Of a stretch of DNA of 57,623 bases, positions 16,546 through 25,357 are shown in pieces; the stretch's first letter is position 1; each line of letters begins with the position of its first letter. Both the position numbers and the translations under genes were made by a program. The notes beneath the pieces are model-generated. The model ran no database searches and was not told where the DNA came from. It saw nothing but the letters and a program-made list of their open reading frames with translations. Source of the stretch: Oscillospiraceae bacterium (GTDB lineage Bacteria > Bacillota_A > Clostridia > Oscillospirales > Oscillospiraceae); assembly GCA_017537045.1 (NCBI GenBank), contig JAFYLN010000197.1, positions 1-57,623 on the forward strand, read 5' to 3'.

Positions 16546-16570
16546 TTATTTCTTCGCCTCCCGAAATAAT

Positions 16571-17203
16571 TTACCTTCCACGTAGATCTTGCAGCCGCCG
16601 CACTTTGGCATCCATGCACTCGCAGACCTGGTCGTTGATGTTGAAGATCAAGCGGAGCTGTTCTAACATGATCGTAGCATCGGCAATCTCCTCCGCCAAA
16701 TGAGGAAAGTTCTCACCGCCGCGCAGGATTTTGCAGATTTCTTTCTGACATTCAGAAAGTTCCTCAATGGCGACGATCATTTGTGCCCTGTCGCCCCAGA
16801 CTGAAAGAGCCTTGGAATAGACCTTGCGCCGCTCCTCGTAGGGGATGTACCGGGGAAGCTCATCGTCCCTGTCCTCGTACATTTTCAGCCGCGCCCGGAG
16901 TTCTGCGGCTACCCAGCCAGCGGTATACAGGGTGGCAATAATACCCTCAACGGTTTTGTTGCCATCAAACAGCCATCCTTCAGAAAGGACATTCCCGATT
17001 TCCTCGTTGTCGAGGTCGAGAATGGGTGTATTGGGGCCAAGGGTGTTCAGAATGGCAGAACGGATATAGTCGAACAGGGTAACGTCCACATTGGCGGAAT
17101 CAGATCCACCACGCAATACCCATGCTTCGCCATCCTTGGCATAAAACAGATTCAGCGCACTTTCCAGATTGGTTTTCGGCGCATCCGTGGTCAATCGCAT
17201 CAT
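16571..17203 (-). CDS. MazG-like phage protein
   Basis: The protein has 210 residues from ATG 17203 (GGAGG upstream; the earlier start lacks a site). The C-terminal third (IVAIEELSECQKEICKILRG ... HLAEEIADATIMLEQLRLIF) carries the E-E..E..E-x-x-D arrangement of all-alpha NTP pyrophosphohydrolases (MazG-like). These trim nucleotide pools or signalling nucleotides during infection. The N-terminal two thirds are not recognised. It overlaps the upstream gene by 4 bp. Confidence 0.6.
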   Translation of the reverse strand: MMRLTTDAPKTNLESALNLFYAKDGEAWVLRGGSDSANVDVTLFDYIRSAILNTLGPNTPILDLDNEEIGNVLSEGWLFDGNKTVEGIIATLYTAGWVAAELRARLKMYEDRDDELPRYIPYEERRKVYSKALSVWGDRAQMIVAIEELSECQKEICKILRGGENFPHLAEEIADATIMLEQLRLIFNINDQVCECMDAKVRRLQDLRGR

Positions 17204-17646
17204 TGCATAACCTCCATAATTGTACAAATATCCTCCGGGAAGGAGCTGCCCTTACCGTACCAGCAATCGGTGTCCGGCTTATAGAGCCAGTCGCCGTGCA
17301 GATCGTAGGCCGGGACTGCGGCCTTGGGAGTAATCCGCATGGTGCCTCGGAAATCCTTATATCCCTCCACGGAAATAAACTGATTGCCGACTTCTGCAAC
17401 CTCCCGGAAGAAAGCTGCCCGGGAGCGATGATACTCCCGCTCGCTTTCTGCGACCGTAAGATCATGCTGCAGCTCCGCCTTGTCTTTTCGTAACCGCTGG
17501 AGGCTTTTCGTCAGATCCCGGAGGGCCTGTGCCGCCATCTGCGGCAACAAACATTCCTCGCCGCCTGCTTGGTCACAAAGGCCCTTTACCTTACATTTCT
17601 TGCAATTCTGGGTTTCCAGATGCCGGATCAGAATGTCGGTTCTCAT
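17200..17646 (-). CDS. Hypothetical protein with N-terminal Cys cluster and coiled coil
   Basis: The protein has 148 residues. The cysteine cluster CKKCKVKGLC (residues 15-24) and a fourth cysteine at about 32 suggest a metal-binding knuckle. A coiled coil follows (LTKSLQRLRKDKAELQHDL). The C-terminal part has aromatic strands (DLHGDWLYKPDTDCWY). ATGA-type overlaps on both sides show translational coupling in the early operon. The function is unknown. Confidence 0.6.
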   Translation of the reverse strand: MRTDILIRHLETQNCKKCKVKGLCDQAGGEECLLPQMAAQALRDLTKSLQRLRKDKAELQHDLTVAESEREYHRSRAAFFREVAEVGNQFISVEGYKDFRGTMRITPKAAVPAYDLHGDWLYKPDTDCWYGKGSSFPEDICTIMEVMQ

Positions 17647-18224
17647 TCGGATTCCTCCTTGACCTTATATCCGCTGAGCTTCCGAAGCTCCGGTTGGATA
17701 TGATCTTTATAGATTTGCACGATCCTTTTCGCTCCTGCCGGATAGGTAAGCTCGATGCAGCAGGCAATGTCATAATCAGAAACACTACCGTCAAAATCGG
17801 TATCTTCCAAAGCCTCCTCAATAGCTCTCAGTACAGCATGGTCGTTTCTGTTTGCATGACAGGCTTCCTCAATGTGCTGCATATCATGGCAGGAGAGGCG
17901 TTTATAACCATAGCCATCATAATCCTTCAGCCATTCGATCAAACACTTATAGGTGGCATCTCCATCCACTATGCTCCTGTTGCTGAGCTTATCAAGGAGA
18001 TAGCCGGAATCAAACCGTGAACAAAGGGTAATAAAAGTCTCGTGATCTGGCGTGGGTGTCCAACCATAAGCATAGCTGCCGCAGTCGGATTCGATGGAAA
18101 GGTGGTAATTTTTAAGGTCGAAGTTGAACCGCGCCCAAAGGCAGGAACCATAGTCTGTGTCGTTTCTGGTCTGCCGAAATGAAACGGTCATAATTTCGGG
18201 GTTTTCGATAGCAACAATAGGCAT
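17643..18224 (-). CDS. Hypothetical early phage protein, 193 residues
   Basis: The ATG at 18224 (MPIVAIENPEIM) has AGGAGGT 7 bp upstream; a longer frame lacks a site. The protein is mixed alpha/beta with patches such as FDLKNYHLSIESDCGSYAYG, suggesting a soluble globular protein. I do not recognise the family. It follows the modification genes and overlaps the next gene by 4 bp. Confidence 0.6.
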   Translation of the reverse strand: MPIVAIENPEIMTVSFRQTRNDTDYGSCLWARFNFDLKNYHLSIESDCGSYAYGWTPTPDHETFITLCSRFDSGYLLDKLSNRSIVDGDATYKCLIEWLKDYDGYGYKRLSCHDMQHIEEACHANRNDHAVLRAIEEALEDTDFDGSVSDYDIACCIELTYPAGAKRIVQIYKDHIQPELRKLSGYKVKEESE

Positions 18225-18234
18225 TGTAGACCTC

Positions 18235-19256
18235 CTAAAATATAGATATTTGGTCGCCCACCATAGCAACGAACTTCGGCGGGTTGTCCAGCATGGACCA
18301 CCGAAAGCTCCTGTCCGTGGGTATTCTTCTTTCGTCCTCCATTTGGAACCGCCGATCAAAGTCGTGTACGGTGTGTCCGTCCGCCTTGAAAGAAATCGGG
18401 CTGTCCAGATCCCATTTCAGCAGCAAGGCCCAATGGTCGGGCCAGTCCCGGCGCAGGGCGCGGAGCTGGTCGATGCCCTGGTTGTGGCAGAACCAGCAGC
18501 CGTCCCGGCAGGAGGTTTCATACGACGGCCCCAGCATATCGTTATACTGGCAGTACAGGCCGCACAGATCCTCGTCAATGCCGAACTCCACCAGCGGCGC
18601 ACGCTTCCGCTCACCCAGCTGTCCGAACCGGGCAGGCTCGTCGGCAGCAATGCCGAGGTATTCCACAATATTTCTGTCTTTGCGCCTCGTGGGGCGCTCA
18701 GTTGAAAACACAGGTTGTCTTGAGGTCTTGGCACCACTTGACTCCGTTCCCCCTCCGGGAGAGAGGAAATCCCTTGATTGCCGAGCCAATGAATTTTGAG
18801 TTTCTGACACCAGTTGACACCGAGGGTTCCAGGAAATCCCTTGATGCTCCCTTGGATGCGGTGCATAGGCACTCCGTTTGAGTCCGGCTTGACACCACTT
18901 GTGCCACAAATCCGGGAATCCGAGGATTGTTCCCTGTGACAGGACCCCCCCCCCCCCGCATTTTTCCGCTTGGGGATGTGGTAGAACATCTGCTCATAGG
19001 TTCGCTTGGAGCCGTCCGGGTTCTGGGCGCATAGGTGTTCGACTTGGATTCGGTACATATCCCAGATCTTTTGATCCATCCGGGCCACGAACTCCTCCAT
19101 AGGCGGGAGCCGTGCGGAAATGGTGTCCGTTGCCCAAACATCCGTCGTGGTGATCCGGTCAAGGGGCAGGCCGCGGGATTTGATAACTTCCAGCATCTTG
19201 AGGCTGTCTTTTCCGTGGGAGATTCGGGCTATGTATTGAGTGCTGTCGTCAATCAT
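18235..19256 (-). pseudogene. PAPS-reductase-like protein, broken at a 13-G run
   Basis: The N-terminal part (MIDDSTQYIARISHGKDSLK, with the S-H-G-K-D-S-L loop for ATP) and the C-terminal part (EYLGIAADEPARF; CRDGCWFCHNQGIDQLRALR; DGHTVHDFDRRFQ) together match phage PAPS reductase-like/DndC-related sulfur or ATP-PPi enzymes. The two parts are in different frames. The break is the run of 13 G (plus-strand C, 18945-18957); 14 or 11 G would join them into about 340 residues. Three degenerate copies of a GFP...WCQ..LK unit follow the run, only the first in the working frame. It is either phase-off, a sequencing slip or a true pseudogene. Confidence 0.65.
18945..18957. repeat. Run of 13 C (G on the coding strand)
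   Basis: This is the longest homopolymer I noticed in the window. It sits in the coding part of the PAPS-reductase-like gene at the point where the frame breaks. G/C tracts of this length are prone to slippage in cells and to miscounting in sequencing. Confidence 0.95.
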
Positions 19257-20824
19257 CCCCGAACCTCGCTTTCGTAACAGCTATCGGAAATTCCTCAATT
19301 TCACTTGCCCACAGGCAGCTACCTTCGCCGTTGAGCTGCTCCCAAATCAGAGGAAATCCGCCGATGCCATCAAACAGGCTTGCCATAGTAACATCCCGCT
19401 CATAGCAGGCACATAGCCGTTTCAATACCCATTTCCAGGGCGGCAGGGCAATGGAATTACCCAGAGCTTTATACCGGGGAGAATCAGCCTCTTTGTGCTT
19501 CTTTCCCTTGGAATCCATCCACTCCCCAATATCCGTCCAGCCGTCCGGGAATCCCTGCAGCCGCTCACATTCCAGCGGTGTTAATCGGCGGACGATACTT
19601 CGCGAACGAACCACTTGATTGCAATTCAAGCTAAAACCGCCGCTATCTTTTGCCTGCATCGTCCCGTTCAGATCTGGGTATTCAGTACCGTTTCTGCAAT
19701 CTACGCCAGCAACCAACATATCATTATAGGCATCCTGCCCGGTATAGCTTCCGGGATGGCTGTTAGCCATAAGCGTTCCTGTCACTTGCTGATATGTAGT
19801 AACAAGATCGCCGGGGGCTTTGTAATCTCTAGCTTTCACCGTGCTTGCCACCCCCCCGAAACGTATTCGCCGAAGCTCTTATTTTCGTAGGTTTCTCTAA
19901 TAACACAGGGTAAATTGCCGTGCGTTTCTGCCCGGAGGGTAGGACTTTTTCCATCGGAACGGACGGAAATCTGTTGTCCGCCCTGGTCGTCCAACACCAT
20001 TTCTAACAGCATTGGTACATTACCCCCCCGGTACCCATACGGCTCGTTAAGGTCTGCACCTTTCCGGTTTCGTCTATATCCACTCTGCTGTCTGCTGGGT
20101 GATTCTCAACCGAGTAGGCTTGAATCACCCCGGTAGTAAAGCCAGGTCTTGTGCCGTTACAAAGCGTTGTCGCTGTCTCGTCGTAGCATCGCACATTCTC
20201 TGGCCGGAATCCAAGAGGGAAACCTACCGCCTTATCTGCTCCACCAGAGCCTTCTCCAGCGCTTCCGGCAGTTTCTTTCCTCTGCGACTTGCTCGGTTCA
20301 AGATTCCCTGACAGGCTTTTGCGGACAAAGAGTATTTCGGGTGCGGATTGTCCTCCAAAATCTGCGACAAGTGCGATTCTACGGCGACGTTGGGGGACTC
20401 CCCAAAACTGTGCATCGAGAACTCGCCAAGCAACGCTCCATTTGTCTCCCATGAAGCACCCGCTTGAGGGCCATCCTTTTTCAGGTACAGAAACAGGGGG
20501 GGCTTGCGGTTCGGCGACCCGAATCGCTTCTTCGAGGACGGCAGCAAAGTCTTTTCCGCCGTTGCTGCTGAATGCTCCGGGAACGTTCTCCCAGACCATG
20601 TATCGAGGTCGAATATTGACATCTGTTCTTCCACGCAGTGTATCGGCATTTCGCATCTCCTTGATAATTCTGATTTGATCCATGTACAGGCCGGAGCGTT
20701 CACCGGCAAGACCAGCCCTTTTGCCAGCCACAGACAAGTCTTGGCATGGACTGCCGCCGATAATCACATCGACCACAGGCGCATCCGCACCGTTGATTTT
20801 TGTAATATCTCCAAGGTGTTTCAT
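19249..20824 (-). pseudogene. Circularly permuted C5-cytosine DNA methyltransferase with two frame breaks
   Basis: The start at 20824 (MKHLGDITKING) has GGAGG upstream and ATGA overlap with the adenine methylase. Motifs come in the order IV (GGSPCQDLSVAGKRAG), VI (ENVPGAF), VIII (VPQRRRRIALVADFG), target region, IX (RRLTPLECERLQGFPDGW), X (ALGNSIALPP), and last motif I (SLFDGIGGFPLIWEQL), ending ASEIEEFPIAVTKARFGDD. Placed end to start, the tail joins the head as in an ordinary family member. Two frame breaks fall on 7-G runs (plus-strand C, 20023-20029 and 19851-19857); one extra G in each gives about 525 residues. It is probably protective modification of phage DNA. Confidence 0.75.
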
Positions 20825-21618
20825 ATGCCCTCCATCTGGAACAGGCTGGGTAGCTCGAAATTGCACCACAGCACTTCCGTTCGCTGGTCTGCGTTCTGAT
20901 TGTAGGACTTCCGGGCAATTCTGCTCCACCCGGCAAGCTCCCGGTCGTACAGTTCGGAGGGGTAGCCGGAAAGAATAACGGTGCCTTTGTGCTGCTTCAG
21001 AGCATCCAGCAGCTCCACATGATCCTGTTCGGTCATTTCGTGCCGGTACTGTTTACCACCCCGGGTATTCAGCAGATAGGGCGGGTCAGCGTAGATCAGC
21101 ACATTATCGTGGTTGAATTTCTGAATCAGATCCAGGGCCGGTTGATTCTCGATTTGCACACCCTTCAGCCTCCCGGCAGCTTCCATAAGGTCGCCCGGCA
21201 GACGGTTCCAGCAGCTTACGCAGTATGCACGCTCACGGGCATACACATCGATCTTAAAGCCGGTTTTCTGATAGGTTTTGAAGCCGTGTCCCATTTTGGA
21301 ACGGATGGCAAATTTCCATGCCCGTTCAAAATCGCTTGATCCCCGGTTCTCATGGGCATCGTTGAAAACATCCCTGCTGTATGGGGTCATAGCCACATAA
21401 GCCGCCAGCTTTTCCGGCTGCTCCCGCAGCACCTTGAAGAAATTAACCACATCGCCGTCGATGTCGTTGATGGTTTCAATGGCTGAAGGGGGTTTGTTGA
21501 ACAGCACCGCACCAGAACCGAAGAAAGGCTCCACATAGGAACGGTGGGCAGGCATGAGGGAGACGATTTCTTTTGCCATGCCCCACTTTGCACCGGGATA
21601 ATTAAGCAATGTGTTCAT
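20821..21618 (-). CDS. Dam-type N6-adenine DNA methyltransferase
   Basis: The protein has 265 residues from ATG 21618, chosen for the GGAGGA site 8 bp upstream. LLNYPGAKW is the substrate/SAM loop of the D12 class, EPFFGSGAVLF is motif I (SAM binding) and YADPPYL is motif IV (DPPY, catalytic). It methylates adenine in phage or host DNA, most likely to evade restriction. The ATGA overlap at its end couples it to the cytosine methylase. Confidence 0.9.
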   Translation of the reverse strand: MNTLLNYPGAKWGMAKEIVSLMPAHRSYVEPFFGSGAVLFNKPPSAIETINDIDGDVVNFFKVLREQPEKLAAYVAMTPYSRDVFNDAHENRGSSDFERAWKFAIRSKMGHGFKTYQKTGFKIDVYARERAYCVSCWNRLPGDLMEAAGRLKGVQIENQPALDLIQKFNHDNVLIYADPPYLLNTRGGKQYRHEMTEQDHVELLDALKQHKGTVILSGYPSELYDRELAGWSRIARKSYNQNADQRTEVLWCNFELPSLFQMEGI

Positions 21619-21620
21619 GG

Positions 21621-21815
21621 TCATTTCCTCCTGGGATCTCTGTCCCCGTGCTGCCAGATCGGGGTGTTGTACCGCTTCCGGTTCAGGCGGATCTTCTCCT
21701 GTTCCGCCTGCCATTCCAGAAACTTCGGCTTTTTGCACTTGGCAGAACAGGCCGGGTAGCGGTCGGGGCATCCCTTACACGGGTTATACCGTGCGCTTGA
21801 CAAGGTTTCTGTCAT
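21621..21815 (-). CDS. Small zinc-knuckle phage protein
   Basis: The protein has 64 residues. The compact cluster CKGCPDRYPACSAKC binds a metal in all likelihood; the rest is basic. AGAAGGTATTCC precedes the ATG. It overlaps the upstream gene and ends three bases before the adenine methylase start. Similar small proteins are common in Clostridia prophage early operons. The role is unknown. Confidence 0.65.
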   Translation of the reverse strand: MTETLSSARYNPCKGCPDRYPACSAKCKKPKFLEWQAEQEKIRLNRKRYNTPIWQHGDRDPRRK

Positions 21816-22023
21816 GGAATACCTTCTTTCCGATCTCGCTGAAAAAGAAGCTGGTACGCAGCTTTCCGTAGACCACGGAGAACCAGCCGCCCCTGTGGTT
21901 GATAAAATCCACAGTACCCTCCGTTACCCCCCCCCGAAGGAAATCCACGCCGTAGGCGTTATGTACGTCGGCGAAGGGGTCGAAGTAGACCTTTTGGCCC
22001 ACTTCCACGATAATTTTTCTCAT
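21784..22023 (-). CDS. Hypothetical 79-residue beta-rich protein
   Basis: The ATG at 22023 (MRKIIVEVGQKVYF) has GAGGAG upstream. Short strands, a glycine-rich loop (GGVTEGTVDFINHRGGWFSV) and a basic C-terminus suggest a small SH3-like or Tudor-like barrel. A run of nine C (21927-21935) lies inside the frame without breaking it. The function is unknown. Confidence 0.6.
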   Translation of the reverse strand: MRKIIVEVGQKVYFDPFADVHNAYGVDFLRGGVTEGTVDFINHRGGWFSVVYGKLRTSFFFSEIGKKVFHDRNLVKRTV

Positions 22024-22030
22024 GTAGATC

Positions 22031-22876
22031 TCACTCCTCATTATTCCAGTCGGGGCGTTCATCGTCCCATTGACGGGCCTGTGCTTCGGTTTCGATGCCC
22101 CGCATAAACAGCCTGTCCATGATGCCGTCGATATACCGCCAGTCCCCAAACTTTCCGGCAATGCCGGATTGCTCAAAGGCATAGTCCAGCAGGGCAGCTC
22201 GACCAGAGGAGCCGCAATACCGGGACACTTGCCGATAATCCCAAAGCTGGGGGATGCCGATTTTGTACTTGTCGAAAAGGGTGATGGTGGTCTGGCGAAC
22301 CGTCTCCACGAAATCAGCGGTCAAGCCGTAGTATTCGCCCGGTTTGATTCCGATGCTTGCCAATTCACTTTCCGTCGCTGCTCTCGCGCGTGCGGATTCA
22401 GCAGCACCATCACTAATATTTGGTTGGGTAGGGTACGGTAGGGTACGGTTAGGTACGGTAGCGTAAGAGTTTCCGGGGATTTCCGTTGGATTTCCGTTGG
22501 AACTCCCTTGGAAATCTGACTGCTTATTGCTGGAACTCTTTTTTCTTTTGCGGTCTTTCTCCCGTCGTTCCATCAGCTTTCCAGCATAGTCATACCAATC
22601 GTGGATAACATAATGGTCTCCGTCCTTGTCGAGCCATCCGTGCTTATGTAAAGCCTCCATGAGCTTTCCGGCCTTTTTCTCCGGGAAGTCACACACCCTT
22701 GCGATGGTTTTCTCAGACACGCCCTCCAGAGAGCCGTCCTGTGCATTGTCCAGCGCCCATAACCATAGGGAGACCAGCGTGCCGATCATTTCAATCCGGG
22801 TCAGATTCAGCGCATCCGCACAAGCAAACATCTTCTTGTGCTCCCGGAGTGTCTGGTGCAGTTCTATCCATGCCAT
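22031..22876 (-). CDS. Phage replication initiator (winged-helix, DnaD/O-like)
   Basis: The protein has 281 residues from ATG 22876 (AAGGAGG 9 bp upstream). Residues 1-110 form a helical/winged-helix DNA-binding region (ARVCDFPEKKAGKLMEALHK, HGWLDKDGDHYVIHDWYDYA). A low-complexity linker follows (about 115-165), then a C-terminal helical domain probably for helicase loading. The linker DNA carries 10-bp tandem repeats (22427-22466), as origins do inside lambda-type initiator genes. Its start is nested in the end of the MBL gene. No helicase gene is near, so the host helicase is probably recruited. Confidence 0.65.
   Translation of the reverse strand: MAWIELHQTLREHKKMFACADALNLTRIEMIGTLVSLWLWALDNAQDGSLEGVSEKTIARVCDFPEKKAGKLMEALHKHGWLDKDGDHYVIHDWYDYAGKLMERREKDRKRKKSSSNKQSDFQGSSNGNPTEIPGNSYATVPNRTLPYPTQPNISDGAAESARARAATESELASIGIKPGEYYGLTADFVETVRQTTITLFDKYKIGIPQLWDYRQVSRYCGSSGRAALLDYAFEQSGIAGKFGDWRYIDGIMDRLFMRGIETEAQARQWDDERPDWNNEE
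22427..22466. repeat. Four 10-bp tandem repeats in the initiator gene, possible phage origin
   Basis: The plus-strand unit GGTAGGGTAC occurs exactly at 22427 and 22437, with single-step variants at 22447 (GGTTAGGTAC) and 22457. Just to the right a GGATTTCCGTT unit occurs twice in tandem (about 22478-22500). They fall in the linker between two protein domains, where sequence is free to serve as an origin. The 10-bp period puts each unit on the same helix face. Confidence 0.7.
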
Positions 22877-23564
22877 CGGCGGTGGCCTCCTTTTCTTCGA
22901 TATGTCCATGCAGAAAAACGATTCTGCTTTTATAAGGGTCTGCGTTCTCTCTCAGCCACTCCACGGCGGTCTCCATGCTCATGTGAGACTCCAAAACCCG
23001 GCCCTCATACATGAACGCACCGGATTCCGTTTTCTCCGCAATGCGGCGCTGTATGTCCTCCTGGGTGTAGTTGCCCTCGATCATGTACAAATCCAGATCC
23101 GGGGCAGCGACGGGGATGTGGTGGGTATCGGTGGCATACATGGCGGTGCCGTCGTTGTCGCCGCCGGACACCTTGACGATCCATCCCACATTCGGAACGT
23201 CGTGGATCAGATGGAAAGAGCTGATTTCCAGATCCAGACCATACATCCAGTCCCGGATTTTTCGGGGAGGATCTTCCGGGCGAACCAGAATAATCCGGTC
23301 AAGCGGCACCTTCGCCCGTGTGTGCAGATCCGGCAGCATATTGATACTGCATACGAACCGCACCAGCGGTCGGCGGTAGCAGAGCTTATTAAGGGAATGG
23401 ATTTTGAAATGGTCTCCGTGGATGTGGGTCAAAAAAACAAGGCTGATTTCCTTTGCGTAGGGCTGCAGCCTGTTCCATGAAATGCCGCAGTCGAAAAGGA
23501 GGCAGCCGTTCAGAAGAACGGCATTGCCAACCTTACCACCCGTGGAAATGATCTCACAGGTCAT
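22791..23564 (-). CDS. MBL-fold metallohydrolase of the recombination module
   Basis: The protein has 257 residues. The motif LTHIHGDHF (about 58-66) is the HxHxDH zinc site; DTHHIP and FLHGH supply later metal ligands. MBL-fold nucleases often sit beside phage annealing proteins in Firmicute phages, so a DNA-processing role is likely. It overlaps the annealing gene upstream by 11 bp and runs 86 bp into the initiator gene, a long overlap that could reflect an altered C-terminus. Confidence 0.75.
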   Translation of the reverse strand: MTCEIISTGGKVGNAVLLNGCLLFDCGISWNRLQPYAKEISLVFLTHIHGDHFKIHSLNKLCYRRPLVRFVCSINMLPDLHTRAKVPLDRIILVRPEDPPRKIRDWMYGLDLEISSFHLIHDVPNVGWIVKVSGGDNDGTAMYATDTHHIPVAAPDLDLYMIEGNYTQEDIQRRIAEKTESGAFMYEGRVLESHMSMETAVEWLRENADPYKSRIVFLHGHIEEKEATADGMDRTAPDTPGAQEDVCLCGCAESDPD

Positions 23565-24432
23565 TGATGCTCACCTGGTTCGTGCCGCCCTTCTTGTGGC
23601 CCTTGGGAGCTGTGTTTTCCTTGTCGTCGGGCTGAGAGTCGTCCTCAGAGGCGGTAATCTTAGGAAGCTGGAAATAATCCTCACGCTTCACTGCACCCTC
23701 TCTCAGAGCGTTGTAGATGCCCAGAAGGTCACGGAAATTCATTTCGGTAAAGACATCCAGAGGATAACCGAAATACTTCTCAATGGATTTCAGAGGGACG
23801 GAGTAATACTTCTGCATCAAGCCGGTCAGCTCACGCAGGCGGTCGATCAGAGGAGGCATATTCTTGTTGCCGTTCTGCAAAGTCTTGTTGCAGCGGTCAA
23901 CGGCAAGCTCGGTAATGTCGCCGGGGATGATGTTCAGAATGCAGGCACGCTTCCGGCGTGCACCCTGGTTGGCAACCAGTTCATAAATATCCCGGGGGTC
24001 GGTCAGGACTTTCATTCCCTTCTTGGTGCTGATCTGGTGTTTGACGGTGAAGATCTTGCACTCTCTGGTGTTGGTCTCGATGTCCCAGCAATAGGCCATA
24101 CAGGTAGATTCGCCGTCCCGCTGTTCCAGCTCCACGACACCGGACTGGATGTTGCCCCATGCCTGGGCCATAGCTTCCGCCAGACGGACGGAGGGGCCGG
24201 TAACGTTGGTGTCGCCCTTGGGGTAGGAGTATACCGCCTTGGTAGCAAGGCCGATGCGGTCACAGGCACGCAGGATTCGGGCAACGGACTCGTTCTCATT
24301 TCTGGGGAACCGCTTTGCCATGAATACCGCTGCCTGTACTTCCTGTGCCTCACGGGTGGAAACCATAGTATCGGTGGTCTGCTGCGGTGCAGCAACCATT
24401 TCCTGTGCCTCGTACAAGCTCATTTCATTCAT
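23554..24432 (-). CDS. Putative single-strand annealing / recombination protein
   Basis: The protein has 292 residues. The centre (KGDTNVTGPSVRLAEAMAQAWGNIQSG as split patches, QGARRKRACILNIIPGDI) has the look of phage annealing proteins, and gene order supports it: DUF1351 upstream, MBL-fold protein downstream, SSB in the same operon. The C-terminal tail is charged and low-complexity. I cannot place it firmly in RecT, Erf or another class by eye. It would pair phage single strands during replication-linked recombination. Confidence 0.55.
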   Translation of the reverse strand: MNEMSLYEAQEMVAAPQQTTDTMVSTREAQEVQAAVFMAKRFPRNENESVARILRACDRIGLATKAVYSYPKGDTNVTGPSVRLAEAMAQAWGNIQSGVVELEQRDGESTCMAYCWDIETNTRECKIFTVKHQISTKKGMKVLTDPRDIYELVANQGARRKRACILNIIPGDITELAVDRCNKTLQNGNKNMPPLIDRLRELTGLMQKYYSVPLKSIEKYFGYPLDVFTEMNFRDLLGIYNALREGAVKREDYFQLPKITASEDDSQPDDKENTAPKGHKKGGTNQVSINDL

Positions 24433-25342
24433 TGTTTTCTTCCTCCTGTTCTATATCTTCAAAGGTGATGCCCAGGGTAAGACCGTAGGCTTTCATCGCC
24501 TTTAACGATGCAAGACTTCCGGTAGCCTTAAAAGCCACCGTATACCGTTCCTCCTGTTCCGGGAGGATTTCCGGGGCCGCTTCCATCATTGCCGCCCGAG
24601 CCTGCGACTGCTGCTCCTGCTGCCGCCGCTGTTCTTCCAGAAAACGAGCCATCCGCTCCCGGTCCCGCTTTTTCTCATTGATGGCAACGACAATCTCCGA
24701 CAGCGACGGATTTCTGCGGTATGCCGCCATGATCTCCGCTGCATCTTCCATCTGGAGGATCGCATCCATATCGGAGCGCACCTTCATAACGGTGTTGTAG
24801 ATCTGCTCCATAGCTTTCCGGGGTTCCTTCTGACGGGCCATAGCCATATCCACCACGACACCGCAGCGACCAAAGGCAAGGAAGTCGATGCCGTTCGCTT
24901 GGCACAGCTCGTTGAAATACTCCCGGAGGGTTTCTTCGCATTTCTGCTTGAGATTGTCTTGGTAGCCGTCAACCCATTTCTTGAGCTGGCTGTCGGCCTC
25001 CTTATAAGGGCCGGAAATATACTCCGCGTACTTCTGGTTTGCCTGGTCGTAAGGCTCCATGACCTGCTTCTTCACGGCCTTGCGCTGGATCTCCATCTGC
25101 TCGAAGTCCTTCGCCAGATTCGCCCGGACTTGCTTAACATATTTAAGACTTTCGTCATTCTGAGGTAAGGTGCTGACCTCGGCCAGCAGGGTTTCAAGAT
25201 TCTGCCGAACGCTGTCGAGGTTTTCGGCAATGATTGGGGGCTGCGTGCAGCGGATCGCCGGGAGGACGACTTCGGTACAGTCGCATTTTTCTCCGGGGTC
25301 AAGGGCAGCTCCGCAGAGTTCGCACTCCTTGAATTGGCTCAT
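24425..25342 (-). CDS. DUF1351 phage protein
   Basis: The protein has 305 residues. A Cys pair cluster near the N-terminus (CELCGAALDPGEKCDC) precedes long coiled coils (YVKQVRANLAKDFEQMEIQR; ERMARFLEEQRRQQEQQ). The pattern KQVMEPYDQANQKYAEYI is typical of DUF1351, a family that accompanies recombination genes in phages of Firmicutes. The biochemical role is unknown. It overlaps the next gene by 8 bp. Confidence 0.75.
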   Translation of the reverse strand: MSQFKECELCGAALDPGEKCDCTEVVLPAIRCTQPPIIAENLDSVRQNLETLLAEVSTLPQNDESLKYVKQVRANLAKDFEQMEIQRKAVKKQVMEPYDQANQKYAEYISGPYKEADSQLKKWVDGYQDNLKQKCEETLREYFNELCQANGIDFLAFGRCGVVVDMAMARQKEPRKAMEQIYNTVMKVRSDMDAILQMEDAAEIMAAYRRNPSLSEIVVAINEKKRDRERMARFLEEQRRQQEQQSQARAAMMEAAPEILPEQEERYTVAFKATGSLASLKAMKAYGLTLGITFEDIEQEEENNE

Positions 25343-25357
25343 GTAGACATTTCTCCT

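Noticed and set aside
21926..21936. Nine-C run as a frame break in the 79-residue gene
   Set aside because: The reading frame passes through the run and continues with sensible sequence on both sides.
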